The notes under the pieces are model-generated. The model saw only the letters and a program-made list of their open reading frames with translations, did no database searches and was not told where the DNA came from. This document shows, piece after piece, positions 6,294-14,122 of a DNA stretch of 64,000 nucleotides. Origin of the DNA: Deferribacter abyssi (GTDB lineage: Bacteria > Chrysiogenota > Deferribacteres > Deferribacterales > Deferribacteraceae); assembly GCF_049472655.1 (NCBI RefSeq), contig NZ_JAQNCS010000009.1, positions 1 to 64,000 of the forward strand. Reading direction: 5' to 3'. The position numbers and the translations under genes were made by a program. The first letter of the stretch is position 1. The number at the start of each line of letters is the position of its first letter.

Positions 6294-8119
6294 GCACAGC
6301 TGGTCACATTGATCACGGCAAGTCATCTATTGTCAAAGCCATAACAGGAACAGACCCAGATAGATTAAAGGAAGAAAAAACTAGAGGGATTACTATAGAC
6401 CTTGGTTTTGCTCATCTCAAAACTGATGACTTGATAATATCTTTTATCGATGTCCCAGGTCACGAAGCTTTAGTCAAAAATATGATAGCTGGAGCTACTA
6501 ATTTTAATATCTGTCTCTTAGTAATTGATGCCAAGGAGGGGATCAAGGCTCAAACTATTGAACATTGCAATATAATCGATTACCTAAATGTTGAAAATCT
6601 TATAATTGCACTTAATAAAATTGATCTTGTAGACAAATCTACTGTTAGGCATAGAATAGCTGAAATTGAGACATTCCTTACGAATTATAACTTTAAAAAT
6701 GTTGAAATAGTCCCAACCTCAATCAAACAATTTGATTCAATAAATATTATTAAAAACAAAATTGTAAATTATGCTAAAAAATATGAAGATAACAGATTAG
6801 ACTTTCCTTTTTTAATGCACATTGATAGAGTTTTTTCTTTAAAAGGTCATGGTACCATTGTTACTGGGACCACAAACTTTGGTAGTTTAAAACAAGGTGA
6901 AACAGTCACCATTTTTCCAATAAATTTTCTCTCAAAAGTTAAATCTATTCACAATCACAATGATGTAGTTCCAAACGTTTTACCTAACATGCGTACTGCC
7001 CTAAATTTGAGTGATGTAAAAAAATCTGATCTTTCAAGAGGCTACGTTATTCACAAAGGGGATTATTATTCTACTAACATATTTTATGCAAAAATAAAGA
7101 TCTTTAAAAAGCTTAACTCTGAATTCACCATCAAATCAAACAAAAAATATCTTATTTTTTATGGTACTGACTTTTTTTATGCTAAAATCATTCTTCTTGA
7201 TAAAAAGGAAATTAAAAACGACGAATCAACTTTTGCTATAATAAAACCTGATAAAGAAATAATCACTTACCCAACTGAAAAAATGTTAATAAGAAGCGGA
7301 TCTCCGCAAATTACTGTTGCAGGTTTAACAGTATTGTTTTGTGACAAGCTAAATTTACAAAAAAATGACTTACTTACTTTTCTTAAATATATTGATGATA
7401 ATAACCTCAAATCTGCTCTTGATTTTCTAATTACACAGCAATCTTACTATCCCTTTAAGAACTTACATCAACTTTTTCACATTCCTAAAAAAGAATTTAT
7501 TCATCTATTAAGTATTTTAAAGTTAAATACATTTTCTAATATAATCTATCCTGAATCGTTATTATCAAATATTATTCAAGAAGCCTTAAACCTGCTTAAA
7601 AATAATAATAAGATAGATCTAAATTCAATAAATTCATTCAAAAATTTGCCACAATTATTAAAAGAAAAAATTATTTCAAAACTAAAAACAAACTTAAAAG
7701 ATGGAAATTATTTTTTTGTAGGCAGTATAGTACAAAAAAAAGAACAATCAGAGTTTGAAAAGCTTGCAGATAATGTCTTATCTTTAATGAAAGAAGATCT
7801 TTCTATTACAAATACTGCTAATATTTCTGAAAAATTAAATATAAAAAGACAAAAAGCTGAAAAAATACTTCAGTTTTTGCAAAATCGTGAAAAAATCAAA
7901 AAAATTTCTGAAAATATATACATCCCAACATATACACTGGATAAAATTATAACTTCTGCAATCGATCTTGCAAAAAAAGATGGCTATATTGACATAAAAA
8001 ACATAAAATCTATCCTAAACGCACCAAGAAAAACATTAATCGCAATACTGGATTATCTCGACTCCACCAATCTTTTCACAAAAAAAGAAAACAAACGATA
8101 TCTGTCTAATTTGAATTAA
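6269..8119 (+). CDS. selB: Selenocysteine-specific elongation factor SelB
   Basis: A 616-residue translation GTPase that delivers selenocysteyl-tRNA to UGA codons marked by a SECIS hairpin. G1 is GHIDHGKS (residues 12-19), the switch I threonine region is EEKTRGITIDLGF, G3 is DVPGHE, G4 is NKID. Domains II and III follow (GHGTIVTGT), and the C-terminal third is the winged-helix array that binds SECIS RNA. ATG 6269 lies inside selA, 25 bp before its stop. The last 14 bp overlap the convergent lipoprotein gene. Its presence implies that selenoproteins are encoded elsewhere in the genome. Confidence 0.97.
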   Translation: MGYKSVIVGTAGHIDHGKSSIVKAITGTDPDRLKEEKTRGITIDLGFAHLKTDDLIISFIDVPGHEALVKNMIAGATNFNICLLVIDAKEGIKAQTIEHCNIIDYLNVENLIIALNKIDLVDKSTVRHRIAEIETFLTNYNFKNVEIVPTSIKQFDSINIIKNKIVNYAKKYEDNRLDFPFLMHIDRVFSLKGHGTIVTGTTNFGSLKQGETVTIFPINFLSKVKSIHNHNDVVPNVLPNMRTALNLSDVKKSDLSRGYVIHKGDYYSTNIFYAKIKIFKKLNSEFTIKSNKKYLIFYGTDFFYAKIILLDKKEIKNDESTFAIIKPDKEIITYPTEKMLIRSGSPQITVAGLTVLFCDKLNLQKNDLLTFLKYIDDNNLKSALDFLITQQSYYPFKNLHQLFHIPKKEFIHLLSILKLNTFSNIIYPESLLSNIIQEALNLLKNNNKIDLNSINSFKNLPQLLKEKIISKLKTNLKDGNYFFVGSIVQKKEQSEFEKLADNVLSLMKEDLSITNTANISEKLNIKRQKAEKILQFLQNREKIKKISENIYIPTYTLDKIITSAIDLAKKDGYIDIKNIKSILNAPRKTLIAILDYLDSTNLFTKKENKRYLSNLN

Positions 8120-8456
8120 AACAAATGGTTCCAAAATTAAAATAATCATCATCAAATGTATTTAATAATTTCTCACGATAATTGACACAATACTCATCTA
8201 AACTAACCTTAATTTTTGAGATTTCTTGATAATCTAAGTATTTAATGTAATTTGCAACAACTTTATCATTATTTATTATTTGCAACTCAATATACATTCT
8301 ACCATCTTGAGAAAGATTTTTTAAAATCAAATAATTATCTGTATATTCAAACCTAGTTTTTGGTGTTCTATAAAAATTCTTAACACGGACTACATTGCTA
8401 TAACTACAACTGAATAAAAATATACTCAAAAGAATTAAAATTATTTCATTCCTCAT
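8106..8456 (-). CDS. Small lipoprotein, unknown function
   Basis: A 116-residue protein with a classical lipoprotein signal: hydrophobic stretch then LFSC, Cys17 as lipidation site. The mature part (about 100 residues) is beta-rich, with no domain I recognise. It lies six bases downstream of another small exported-protein gene and would be expressed with it, beyond the porin terminator. Its 3' end overlaps convergent selB by 14 bp. It may be an outer-membrane or periplasmic accessory protein; nothing firmer can be said. Confidence 0.7.
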   Translation of the reverse strand: MRNEIILILLSIFLFSCSYSNVVRVKNFYRTPKTRFEYTDNYLILKNLSQDGRMYIELQIINNDKVVANYIKYLDYQEISKIKVSLDEYCVNYREKLLNTFDDDYFNFGTICFNSN

Positions 8457-8462
8457 AAAAAT

Positions 8463-8777
8463 TCATCTCTTTCTACACAAACTAATATATGCATCAATTA
8501 CTTTATCAATTTTATCACATATTTTAAGATAAATCTTGGATTTTTTATTATAATTTTTATATTTAATTTCGTATGCTTTTTTATTTTTAATTATCTTTAA
8601 ATCAAACTTCTTAGATTCCCATGGATATACACCCTGGACTGGTTCAAACATACAGTATGTGTTTTTACCTTTTGCAACAAAATAATCACAGTCTCTATAG
8701 TAAATAACTTTAAATTCATCAGCATGAATTAAATTAGGTAAAAACAAAAAAAGGGCTGCAATAAGCAGCCCTTTCAT
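8463..8777 (-). CDS. Small exported protein whose signal peptide overlaps the porin terminator
   Basis: From ATG 8777 the protein has 104 residues: signal peptide MKGLLIAALFLFLPNLIHA, cleaved before DEF, then a basic, Lys/Tyr-rich mature part with four cysteines (DCDY, TYCMF, KICDK, SLCRK) that could form two disulfides. Alternative starts in frame are ATG 8789 and TTG 8798, directly after the porin stop. None has a ribosome-binding site. Codons 2-9 are the stem-loop of the rho-independent terminator behind the porin gene, so expression needs read-through. No family is recognised. The signal peptide and the following lipoprotein gene argue that it is real. Confidence 0.6.
   Translation of the reverse strand: MKGLLIAALFLFLPNLIHADEFKVIYYRDCDYFVAKGKNTYCMFEPVQGVYPWESKKFDLKIIKNKKAYEIKYKNYNKKSKIYLKICDKIDKVIDAYISLCRKR
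8741..8774 (-). terminator. Rho-independent terminator of the porin gene, inside coding sequence
   Basis: On the minus strand AAAGGGCTGC (8765-8774), a 5-nt loop and GCAGCCCTTT (8750-8759) form a perfect 10-bp stem, followed by a T-rich run interrupted by one G (through about 8741). It starts 25 bases after the porin stop codon. The same bases encode the signal peptide of the next gene. Confidence 0.85.
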
Positions 8778-8798
8778 TATTTGATACATTATTAACAA

Positions 8799-10010
8799 TT
8801 AGAAGTTTGTATAAAGTCTCATAGAAACATGTTTTGCTACATCGTCGCTAATGTTACCATCAAAATCAGGTTTAACTATACCAGCACTAAGTTGTATTGC
8901 AGTATTTGTTGCAAATCCATATGTAACACCACCACCTGCAAATGTTAAACTATTCAATGGAGTTACACTGTCTTCTTCTGGAGTTAAGTAACCAGCTTGA
9001 ACGTAAGCAGTAATGTTTTTCATTGGTTTAAATACTGCATAAAGATCACCACCTAATGAACCAGCATTATCATCAACTGCAAATACGTTTGCACCAGCAT
9101 AGTCATTAATAATACCAAGAACACCTTTCATACCAGCTATATCTGTTGGTAAGAATGAACCAAAATCTGTTAATTCATATATTTGATTTTCATCAGACTT
9201 ATCTGTACCTTTTGCATAATATAAATGAGCACCCACTGTAGCCACATCAAGCTTAACTGAAGGATTTACATAAAGCTGTGTACCTACATAGTCTGTATTT
9301 GTATTATCATCTTTCCCGAAGAAATAGTCTAATTCGGCATCAATAGCAATTGTACCAACATTAAAATTAGCTTGAACACCAATTGCTTGAGGTTTATCAC
9401 CATCATAAGCTTTATCATCAATAATTGCATAAAATGCTTTTACAGCATACACATCAGTTTTATAAGCTGCTTGAATACCGTATAAATCTTTATCTTTATC
9501 AGCATCATTAGTAGCATAATCATCTGTTTTAGCTCTCTCATCAATTTTTGTATATGCAAGTGTTACTGTTACAGGCAATTTGAGATTCAATAAGAAACCT
9601 GTACCTATATGGTCGACAACAATAGCATCACCAAATCCAAAATACTGCTGCCCAAATCTTAACATATACATATCTTTATTAACTTCAACATATGCTTTAT
9701 CAAGCAATGCATAATTAGTCTGAGTAGCAGAAGTTCTTATTGTATTTTGACCTCTAGCACCCCAAGTATCTTCTGCAAGGTCCATTCTTATATTAACAGA
9801 AACATCGTCTGCCACTTTTAATTTAAAACCAACTCTTACTCTCTGATCAAAATATGAATATTTGTCAGAGTCATTATCATTATTATAATCGCTAAAATTC
9901 TCCTTGTAAAATCCTCTTACTCTCAACTGACCATACATTTTCAAACGCTCTTCAGCATAAACACTAAATGCAAACAAAAGCACTAACATTGCAACGATAA
10001 ACTTCTTCAT
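8799..10010 (-). CDS. Outer-membrane porin
   Basis: A 403-residue beta-barrel protein. Signal peptide MKKFIVAMLVLLFAFSVYA, cleavage before EERL. The mature part shows alternating aromatic/polar strands (KMYGQLRVRGFY, FDQRVRVGFKLKV, YMLRFGQQYFGFGDAI) with Asp/Asn-rich loops, and ends with the phenylalanine signal for BAM-dependent assembly (RLYTNF). These are features of general 16-stranded porins; substrate specificity cannot be read. A TTGACA-type promoter lies 150 bp upstream and AGGAGGAAG precedes the ATG. A strong terminator follows. It is probably highly expressed. Confidence 0.9.
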   Translation of the reverse strand: MKKFIVAMLVLLFAFSVYAEERLKMYGQLRVRGFYKENFSDYNNDNDSDKYSYFDQRVRVGFKLKVADDVSVNIRMDLAEDTWGARGQNTIRTSATQTNYALLDKAYVEVNKDMYMLRFGQQYFGFGDAIVVDHIGTGFLLNLKLPVTVTLAYTKIDERAKTDDYATNDADKDKDLYGIQAAYKTDVYAVKAFYAIIDDKAYDGDKPQAIGVQANFNVGTIAIDAELDYFFGKDDNTNTDYVGTQLYVNPSVKLDVATVGAHLYYAKGTDKSDENQIYELTDFGSFLPTDIAGMKGVLGIINDYAGANVFAVDDNAGSLGGDLYAVFKPMKNITAYVQAGYLTPEEDSVTPLNSLTFAGGGVTYGFATNTAIQLSAGIVKPDFDGNISDDVAKHVSMRLYTNF

Positions 10011-10128
10011 ACTTCTTCCTCCTGTAGGTTTTTTATTTTCTAAATTTGTTGTTGCCTAATTTAAATTTCATAAAGATTATAACTTAACTTCTTTAACATC
10101 CCTCCCTTCCATATTATTCTTTTTCTAT

Positions 10129-10157
10129 TTATTAACATACTCATACTTAGCTGTCAA
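10129..10157 (-). promoter_or_regulatory. Porin promoter with long leader
   Basis: On the minus strand TTGACA (10152-10157), a 17-bp spacer and a weak -10 TAATAA (10129-10134). The start would be near 10122, giving a 5' leader of about 110 bases. The leader holds a purine-rich GGAAGGGAGGG followed at once by an ATG and a 12-codon open frame, before the porin's own AGGAGG. Whether that frame is translated is unknown. Confidence 0.5.
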
Positions 10158-10216
10158 CTAAATTTATCAATTATCTTTTATTTCCAAAGAGATAATATAA
10201 TACAAATTTCAAACCA

Positions 10217-11827
10217 TCATTTTATTTCCATATATATAAATTGGCTCCTAGTTTTTGCAAACAACTCTCCACTTTCGTTTCTAAGTAAAATTACATAATC
10301 TTTCCCATATTTATGCTTTACATAATAATCTACAATAACTGGTTTAAAAACGTCAGACTCCCATAATTTTCTCAATCTATTATTTTCCCACTTATAAGAA
10401 GCAATACTTGAGTCTGTATATACTTTAAAGTTTGGTAAAAATCGTGCAACAGGATTATTTTTTAGAACATAAAGTTTACCATCCTTGTCAAAAAATAATC
10501 TACCTTTAAAATATTTTTTATATGATATAGCCTCATCAAAAGTCATTTTATTCTCCATAATATTTGACGCTTCATCTATTTCTTTTTTTAGAAGGAAATA
10601 GTAAGGTGTTTCGTTGAAATATTCAGTACTTTCATAAACCTTTTTACCATTTTTATATACTTCCAAATTATAATCATCATTAACATATAAAACTTCATTA
10701 AATTTGTCATTATCAATATCTGCATATCCAAAACCATAAATTCCAATTTTATCAGTACCATCAATTCTATCACCTTTAACATAATAATTATTATATACAT
10801 AAAAATAAATATTTCCTAGAAATAAACCATCTCTACTTACCCTTTGACATACAAGCCTTTTTTCTCCGTTTATTGAAACAGTTCTGAAAATAAAAGGTAT
10901 GCTTTTCTTTAGTAATTTAAATCTTTTACCACTATATTCATAAATCATGGATTTTAAAGAACCAGTTTTTGTCAAATTTGAAATAAATATTTCATCTTTA
11001 CCATTTTGGTTTAAATCTATTGTTTCAATTGAAATTATCTCACTAAAGTCACCTTTAATTTTATCTACATATACAAACTGTTTCCCATCAAATTTATAGA
11101 CATCAACGGAATCATCAGTAGCAACTACAATATAATCATATTTATCTCCGTATACATCACCCACACTCATTACCCTATATTCCTTTTTAATTAAATTACT
11201 CATAAGTAAATCAACTGTTTGAAGTCTAGACTTATCTGAAACAAGAAAGGTTTTATTTATATCAGCATAATATTTTTTAGTAATTAATGTATCATTAAGC
11301 ATAAGCTCATAAGTTATACCACCTTTATCGTCTTGAAAAAACTTTAAATTGTACTCTCCATTATCTGAAACTACAAAATTAGAAGCTTTTGCTAAATCTT
11401 CTCTAAGTAATAACTCAAGTCTTCTATCAAAATTATTAAACATCACCTTTAACGTAACAGGCGTGTCTGCAATCACTAGATCACCGTTTTTAATTGAATT
11501 TTTACTATCTACTATTTTACCTACTGAATACTTTTCAAACACATCAGTCAATACAATAGAAGCAATATAAGCACGTTTAACACCTAATACTTCACCAGTG
11601 ATTGGATGTATTATTTTGCTACCTTCACGATAAATTTTCAATTTCTTTCCTTTTACAACATGATATTTGTTACTAATATCAGTATAAACCGTATCACCTT
11701 CCACAGCTACCACATACCCTTTTACAGGTGCGAGCAAATCATCTATTTCTCCCACTAATTTTTCAAATCTTGCAAAACTCACTAGGGGAACCAATAAAAA
11801 TAGAAATATAAAAAATCTTCTTAACAT
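10217..11827 (-). CDS. Exported protein with FG-GAP/VCBS-like repeats
   Basis: A 536-residue protein with a signal peptide (residues 1-20, LVSFARF). Residues about 30-125 are beta-rich and unrecognised. The second half carries Asp/Asn-rich motifs that recall FG-GAP/VCBS beta-propeller repeats: VGDVYGDKYDYIVVATDD, IDLNQNGKDEIFISN, FGYADIDNDKFNEVLYVNDD. Such repeats bind calcium and build extracellular or periplasmic propellers. It is preceded by GAGGTGG and stands as a single transcription unit, separated from the porin by 206 bp. A role in the cell envelope is likely; no specific function can be assigned. Confidence 0.75.
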   Translation of the reverse strand: MLRRFFIFLFLLVPLVSFARFEKLVGEIDDLLAPVKGYVVAVEGDTVYTDISNKYHVVKGKKLKIYREGSKIIHPITGEVLGVKRAYIASIVLTDVFEKYSVGKIVDSKNSIKNGDLVIADTPVTLKVMFNNFDRRLELLLREDLAKASNFVVSDNGEYNLKFFQDDKGGITYELMLNDTLITKKYYADINKTFLVSDKSRLQTVDLLMSNLIKKEYRVMSVGDVYGDKYDYIVVATDDSVDVYKFDGKQFVYVDKIKGDFSEIISIETIDLNQNGKDEIFISNLTKTGSLKSMIYEYSGKRFKLLKKSIPFIFRTVSINGEKRLVCQRVSRDGLFLGNIYFYVYNNYYVKGDRIDGTDKIGIYGFGYADIDNDKFNEVLYVNDDYNLEVYKNGKKVYESTEYFNETPYYFLLKKEIDEASNIMENKMTFDEAISYKKYFKGRLFFDKDGKLYVLKNNPVARFLPNFKVYTDSSIASYKWENNRLRKLWESDVFKPVIVDYYVKHKYGKDYVILLRNESGELFAKTRSQFIYMEIK

Positions 11828-11902
11828 TTTACCACCTCATTTTTTTCAGAATTATTATTAATATTAGATGAATAAAAAAGCAAATAGTTTTGAAAACTTC
11901 TC

Positions 11903-11923
11903 GTGTAGGTGTGAGTGTGGGTG
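11903..11923 (+). repeat. GT-rich 21-bp repeat, copy upstream of flagellin
   Basis: A 21-bp GT-rich sequence starting GTGTAGGTGT occurs here and, inverted, at 14082-14102 beyond the flagellin gene with one mismatch. The two copies flank the flagellin gene together with its promoter. A looser relative lies at 27229-27285. Probably a genome-wide intergenic repeat; function unknown. Confidence 0.55.
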
Positions 11924-11968
11924 GAAATGTGGGTGATGGGTAAAAATAAAAAAATGGCTAAAATTTAC

Positions 11969-11995
11969 TAAAGTTTTTAAAGTTATTGTCGATTA
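11969..11995 (+). promoter_or_regulatory. Sigma-28 (FliA) promoter of flagellin
   Basis: TAAAGTTT (11969-11976), exactly 11 bp, then GTCGATTA (11988-11995). The family consensus is TAAAGTTT-N11-GCCGATAA, so the first box is perfect and the second matches six of eight. Expected transcription start is about 12002, giving a leader of roughly 50 bases. This fits the late-class expression of flagellins. Confidence 0.88.
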
Positions 11996-12023
11996 CTTAC
12001 ATGCAGGGATGCGAAAATTTTGA

Positions 12024-12053
12024 CATGGATGTGACCGTGAGGTTGTGTCCATG
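12024..12053 (+). promoter_or_regulatory. Start-codon hairpin in the flagellin leader
   Basis: Bases 12024-12036 and 12041-12053 pair over all 13 positions (9 Watson-Crick, 4 consecutive G-U), closed by the loop GTGA, which is a GNRA-type tetraloop in RNA. The flagellin ATG (12051-12053) is the last base triplet of the stem and the only possible Shine-Dalgarno (GTGAGG) spans loop and stem. Two ANGGA motifs of the kind bound by CsrA lie at 12005-12009 and 12025-12029. The structure is seen in sequence; translational control is inferred. Confidence 0.6.
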
Positions 12054-14006
12054 AAAATAGACTTTATCCCTGCAAATGGCATTTTAAACAGTATCAATTC
12101 CTTAACAAATGCAGTAAACAGCTCAGTTGAAAAACTTTCTACTGGCAAAAGAATAAACAATGCAAGTGATTCGCCAGGAGAAATTAGTTTCACAGCGAGA
12201 TTAAAAGCTGCCATCGACTCTCAAAAAACGCTTTTAAACAATATTCAGGATGGAATCTCACTGTTTCAAACAGCCGATTACTCATTGAGCGGTTCATCAG
12301 GACTCCTTGATATTCTAAACACTATTCGTGAAAAAATAGTGCAAGCAGGCAATATCACACTCACATCAAACGACAGAACTATTATACAAAATGAAATCAA
12401 CAACCTCATTGATGAAATAGACAATATCACCACATCAATAGAATTTAATACAAAAAAGGTGTTAAACGGCGATTATCTTGCCACAGTAACTTCAAGCTCC
12501 CCATACATAAATGCCTACCCCCTTGATAAAATGGATACAGTTACTATTGAACTTTCAACCATTACTGGCGCAAGCTACCATAAATACCAAAACAGTGTGC
12601 AACCAAACCCCACAGTATCAGCAACAACCGATTACACGGCCACACTAGGTACTTTGGGGACTGTAAGCACTTCCGGTACTGCTTCAGCATCAAATAGTTA
12701 TGAAATTATATTTCAAGACAACTCATCATTTAATGTATACGATAACAGTACAGGTACTCTCGTCACTTCAAGCACAACTGACACTCCTTTTACTCTCGAT
12801 GGAGTAACCATCACCATTAGCTCTGGTGGCACTTATTCAGCAAATTATAAAATCTATCTTGATACAACCAGCGGATCTGCCACAGTTTCTTATGCAGAAG
12901 GCAACAGAGGAACATCACCAGCTATTTCAAATGCTACATGGTCACCCGATGTTATGTTGAACTCCTATTTTTATATAAAAACAGATTTTGATGGTAGTAC
13001 ATTAAAATATAACGTTTTTGACAAAGACAACAACGCAATGGGTAATTGGACAACCATTGGTTCTCAGTTCACAGCTTTTTCCGATTCAAAACTTGCAGGA
13101 AGTACGTTTACCTTCAACGTAACAAATCCCGGTAAAGGCGACATTTGGAAAATAGACTTCGGTTCTTATAATTCTCTTTCAACATCAGGGGGTACTTTTG
13201 TAATTGAAGGATTAAATAATTCTATTACTGTAAGTTGGAATGGTAATGATAGATTAAGTGATATTGTAAATAGAATTAATAGTTATAATGATGTAGCATC
13301 TGCCACATTAACTACTTCAGGTTCAAATACTTATCTTGTAATAAAATCGCTAGAAAAGGGAAGCGCAGGAAAAATCAGAATATACGATTCATCAGGCAAT
13401 TTCACATCTACTTTAGGCTTAACAGAGGTATCTAACACAGGAGTTGACGCTTCTTTTACTTATAATGGTAAAATTTATACATCCTCAACCGGTGAATTCA
13501 ATGGTGTAATTAACAATCTTTTAATAAAAGTAAAAGATGAATCAAATGTAGACAGTGCATTAATTTCAGTAATCAACAAAAGTACCATAATACCATTAAA
13601 CATCAATGGAACTACTCCATTAGAAGTATATATCAAAAATATGACACCAGAAGCTCTTGGATTAAAGGATGTAAATGGTGATTATGCCATCGACGTTTCC
13701 ACATCCAGTAGTCGCGAAAAATCATTAAGTCTAATCGATTCTATTATTGAAAAGGTCTCAACTGAGGCTTCAAGAGTGGGAAGTATGGAAAACGTATTGA
13801 GCTACCACCTGGATCAGATTACGTCAAATAACACTGCACTTAATTCATCTTACTCAAATCATATGGATACAGATATAGCAGAGGAGCTTGCAAAACTCAC
13901 TGTAAATCAAATGTTACTTAACAGCGCCACCACAATGCTAACAAAAAGGGAAGAAATTACAATCATGATAATGACACTACTAGGGGTTAATACAAAGACA
14001 AGCTAA
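12051..14006 (+). CDS. Flagellin with large variable central domain
   Basis: A 651-residue filament protein. Residues about 5-145 are flagellin D0/D1 (SSVEKLSTGKRINNASDSP, then IQDGISLFQTADYSL). The C-terminal 100 residues are the partner D1/D0 helices (ASRVGSMENVLSYHLDQI, DIAEELAKLTVNQMLLNSAT). Between them lies about 400 residues of Ser/Thr/Asn-rich surface domain, including a Flagellin_IN-like segment (GNDRLSDIVNRINSYNDV). I choose ATG 12051; GTG 12045 is in frame but only two bases from the GTGAGG element. A sigma-28 promoter precedes it. No other flagellar gene is adjacent. The gene looks richer in GC than its neighbours by eye. Confidence 0.88.
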   Translation: MKIDFIPANGILNSINSLTNAVNSSVEKLSTGKRINNASDSPGEISFTARLKAAIDSQKTLLNNIQDGISLFQTADYSLSGSSGLLDILNTIREKIVQAGNITLTSNDRTIIQNEINNLIDEIDNITTSIEFNTKKVLNGDYLATVTSSSPYINAYPLDKMDTVTIELSTITGASYHKYQNSVQPNPTVSATTDYTATLGTLGTVSTSGTASASNSYEIIFQDNSSFNVYDNSTGTLVTSSTTDTPFTLDGVTITISSGGTYSANYKIYLDTTSGSATVSYAEGNRGTSPAISNATWSPDVMLNSYFYIKTDFDGSTLKYNVFDKDNNAMGNWTTIGSQFTAFSDSKLAGSTFTFNVTNPGKGDIWKIDFGSYNSLSTSGGTFVIEGLNNSITVSWNGNDRLSDIVNRINSYNDVASATLTTSGSNTYLVIKSLEKGSAGKIRIYDSSGNFTSTLGLTEVSNTGVDASFTYNGKIYTSSTGEFNGVINNLLIKVKDESNVDSALISVINKSTIIPLNINGTTPLEVYIKNMTPEALGLKDVNGDYAIDVSTSSSREKSLSLIDSIIEKVSTEASRVGSMENVLSYHLDQITSNNTALNSSYSNHMDTDIAEELAKLTVNQMLLNSATTMLTKREEITIMIMTLLGVNTKTS

Positions 14007-14031
14007 ATGTGGAGATGGGAAAGGAGGGAAA

Positions 14032-14059
14032 TAGAACGTTCCAACGTTGGAACGTTCTA
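14032..14059. terminator. 28-bp perfect palindrome with three AACGTT cores
   Basis: A perfect 28-bp palindrome made of three AACGTT cores spaced eight bases apart. It lies 26 bp after the flagellin stop and 63 bp after the convergent DEAD-box gene stop, so it could act as a shared terminator. There is no T-run on either side. The AACGTT/GAAC wording recurs at 17699-17717 and 17847-17865, which suggests a repeat family. Confidence 0.5.
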
Positions 14060-14081
14060 ACATTTAAAACTTAGTACTTAT

Positions 14082-14102
14082 CACCCACACTTACACCTAC
14101 AC
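14082..14102 (-). repeat. GT-rich 21-bp repeat, inverted copy downstream of flagellin
   Basis: Reverse complement of the 21-bp sequence at 11903-11923 with a single substitution (20 of 21). Together the two copies form a long-range inverted repeat of about 2.2 kb around the flagellin gene. Confidence 0.55.
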
Positions 14103-14122
14103 TTATCACTCTTCACTAGCCA

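Noticed and set aside
11993..12214. 73-residue ORF on the minus strand over the flagellin start
   Set aside because: Shadow of the flagellin coding sequence and its leader; no ribosome-binding site or recognisable protein.
11903..14102. Invertible (phase-variable) flagellin cassette
   Set aside because: Inverted repeats are only 21 bp with a mismatch, the promoter lies inside the segment, and no invertase gene is near. Kept only as a repeat finding.
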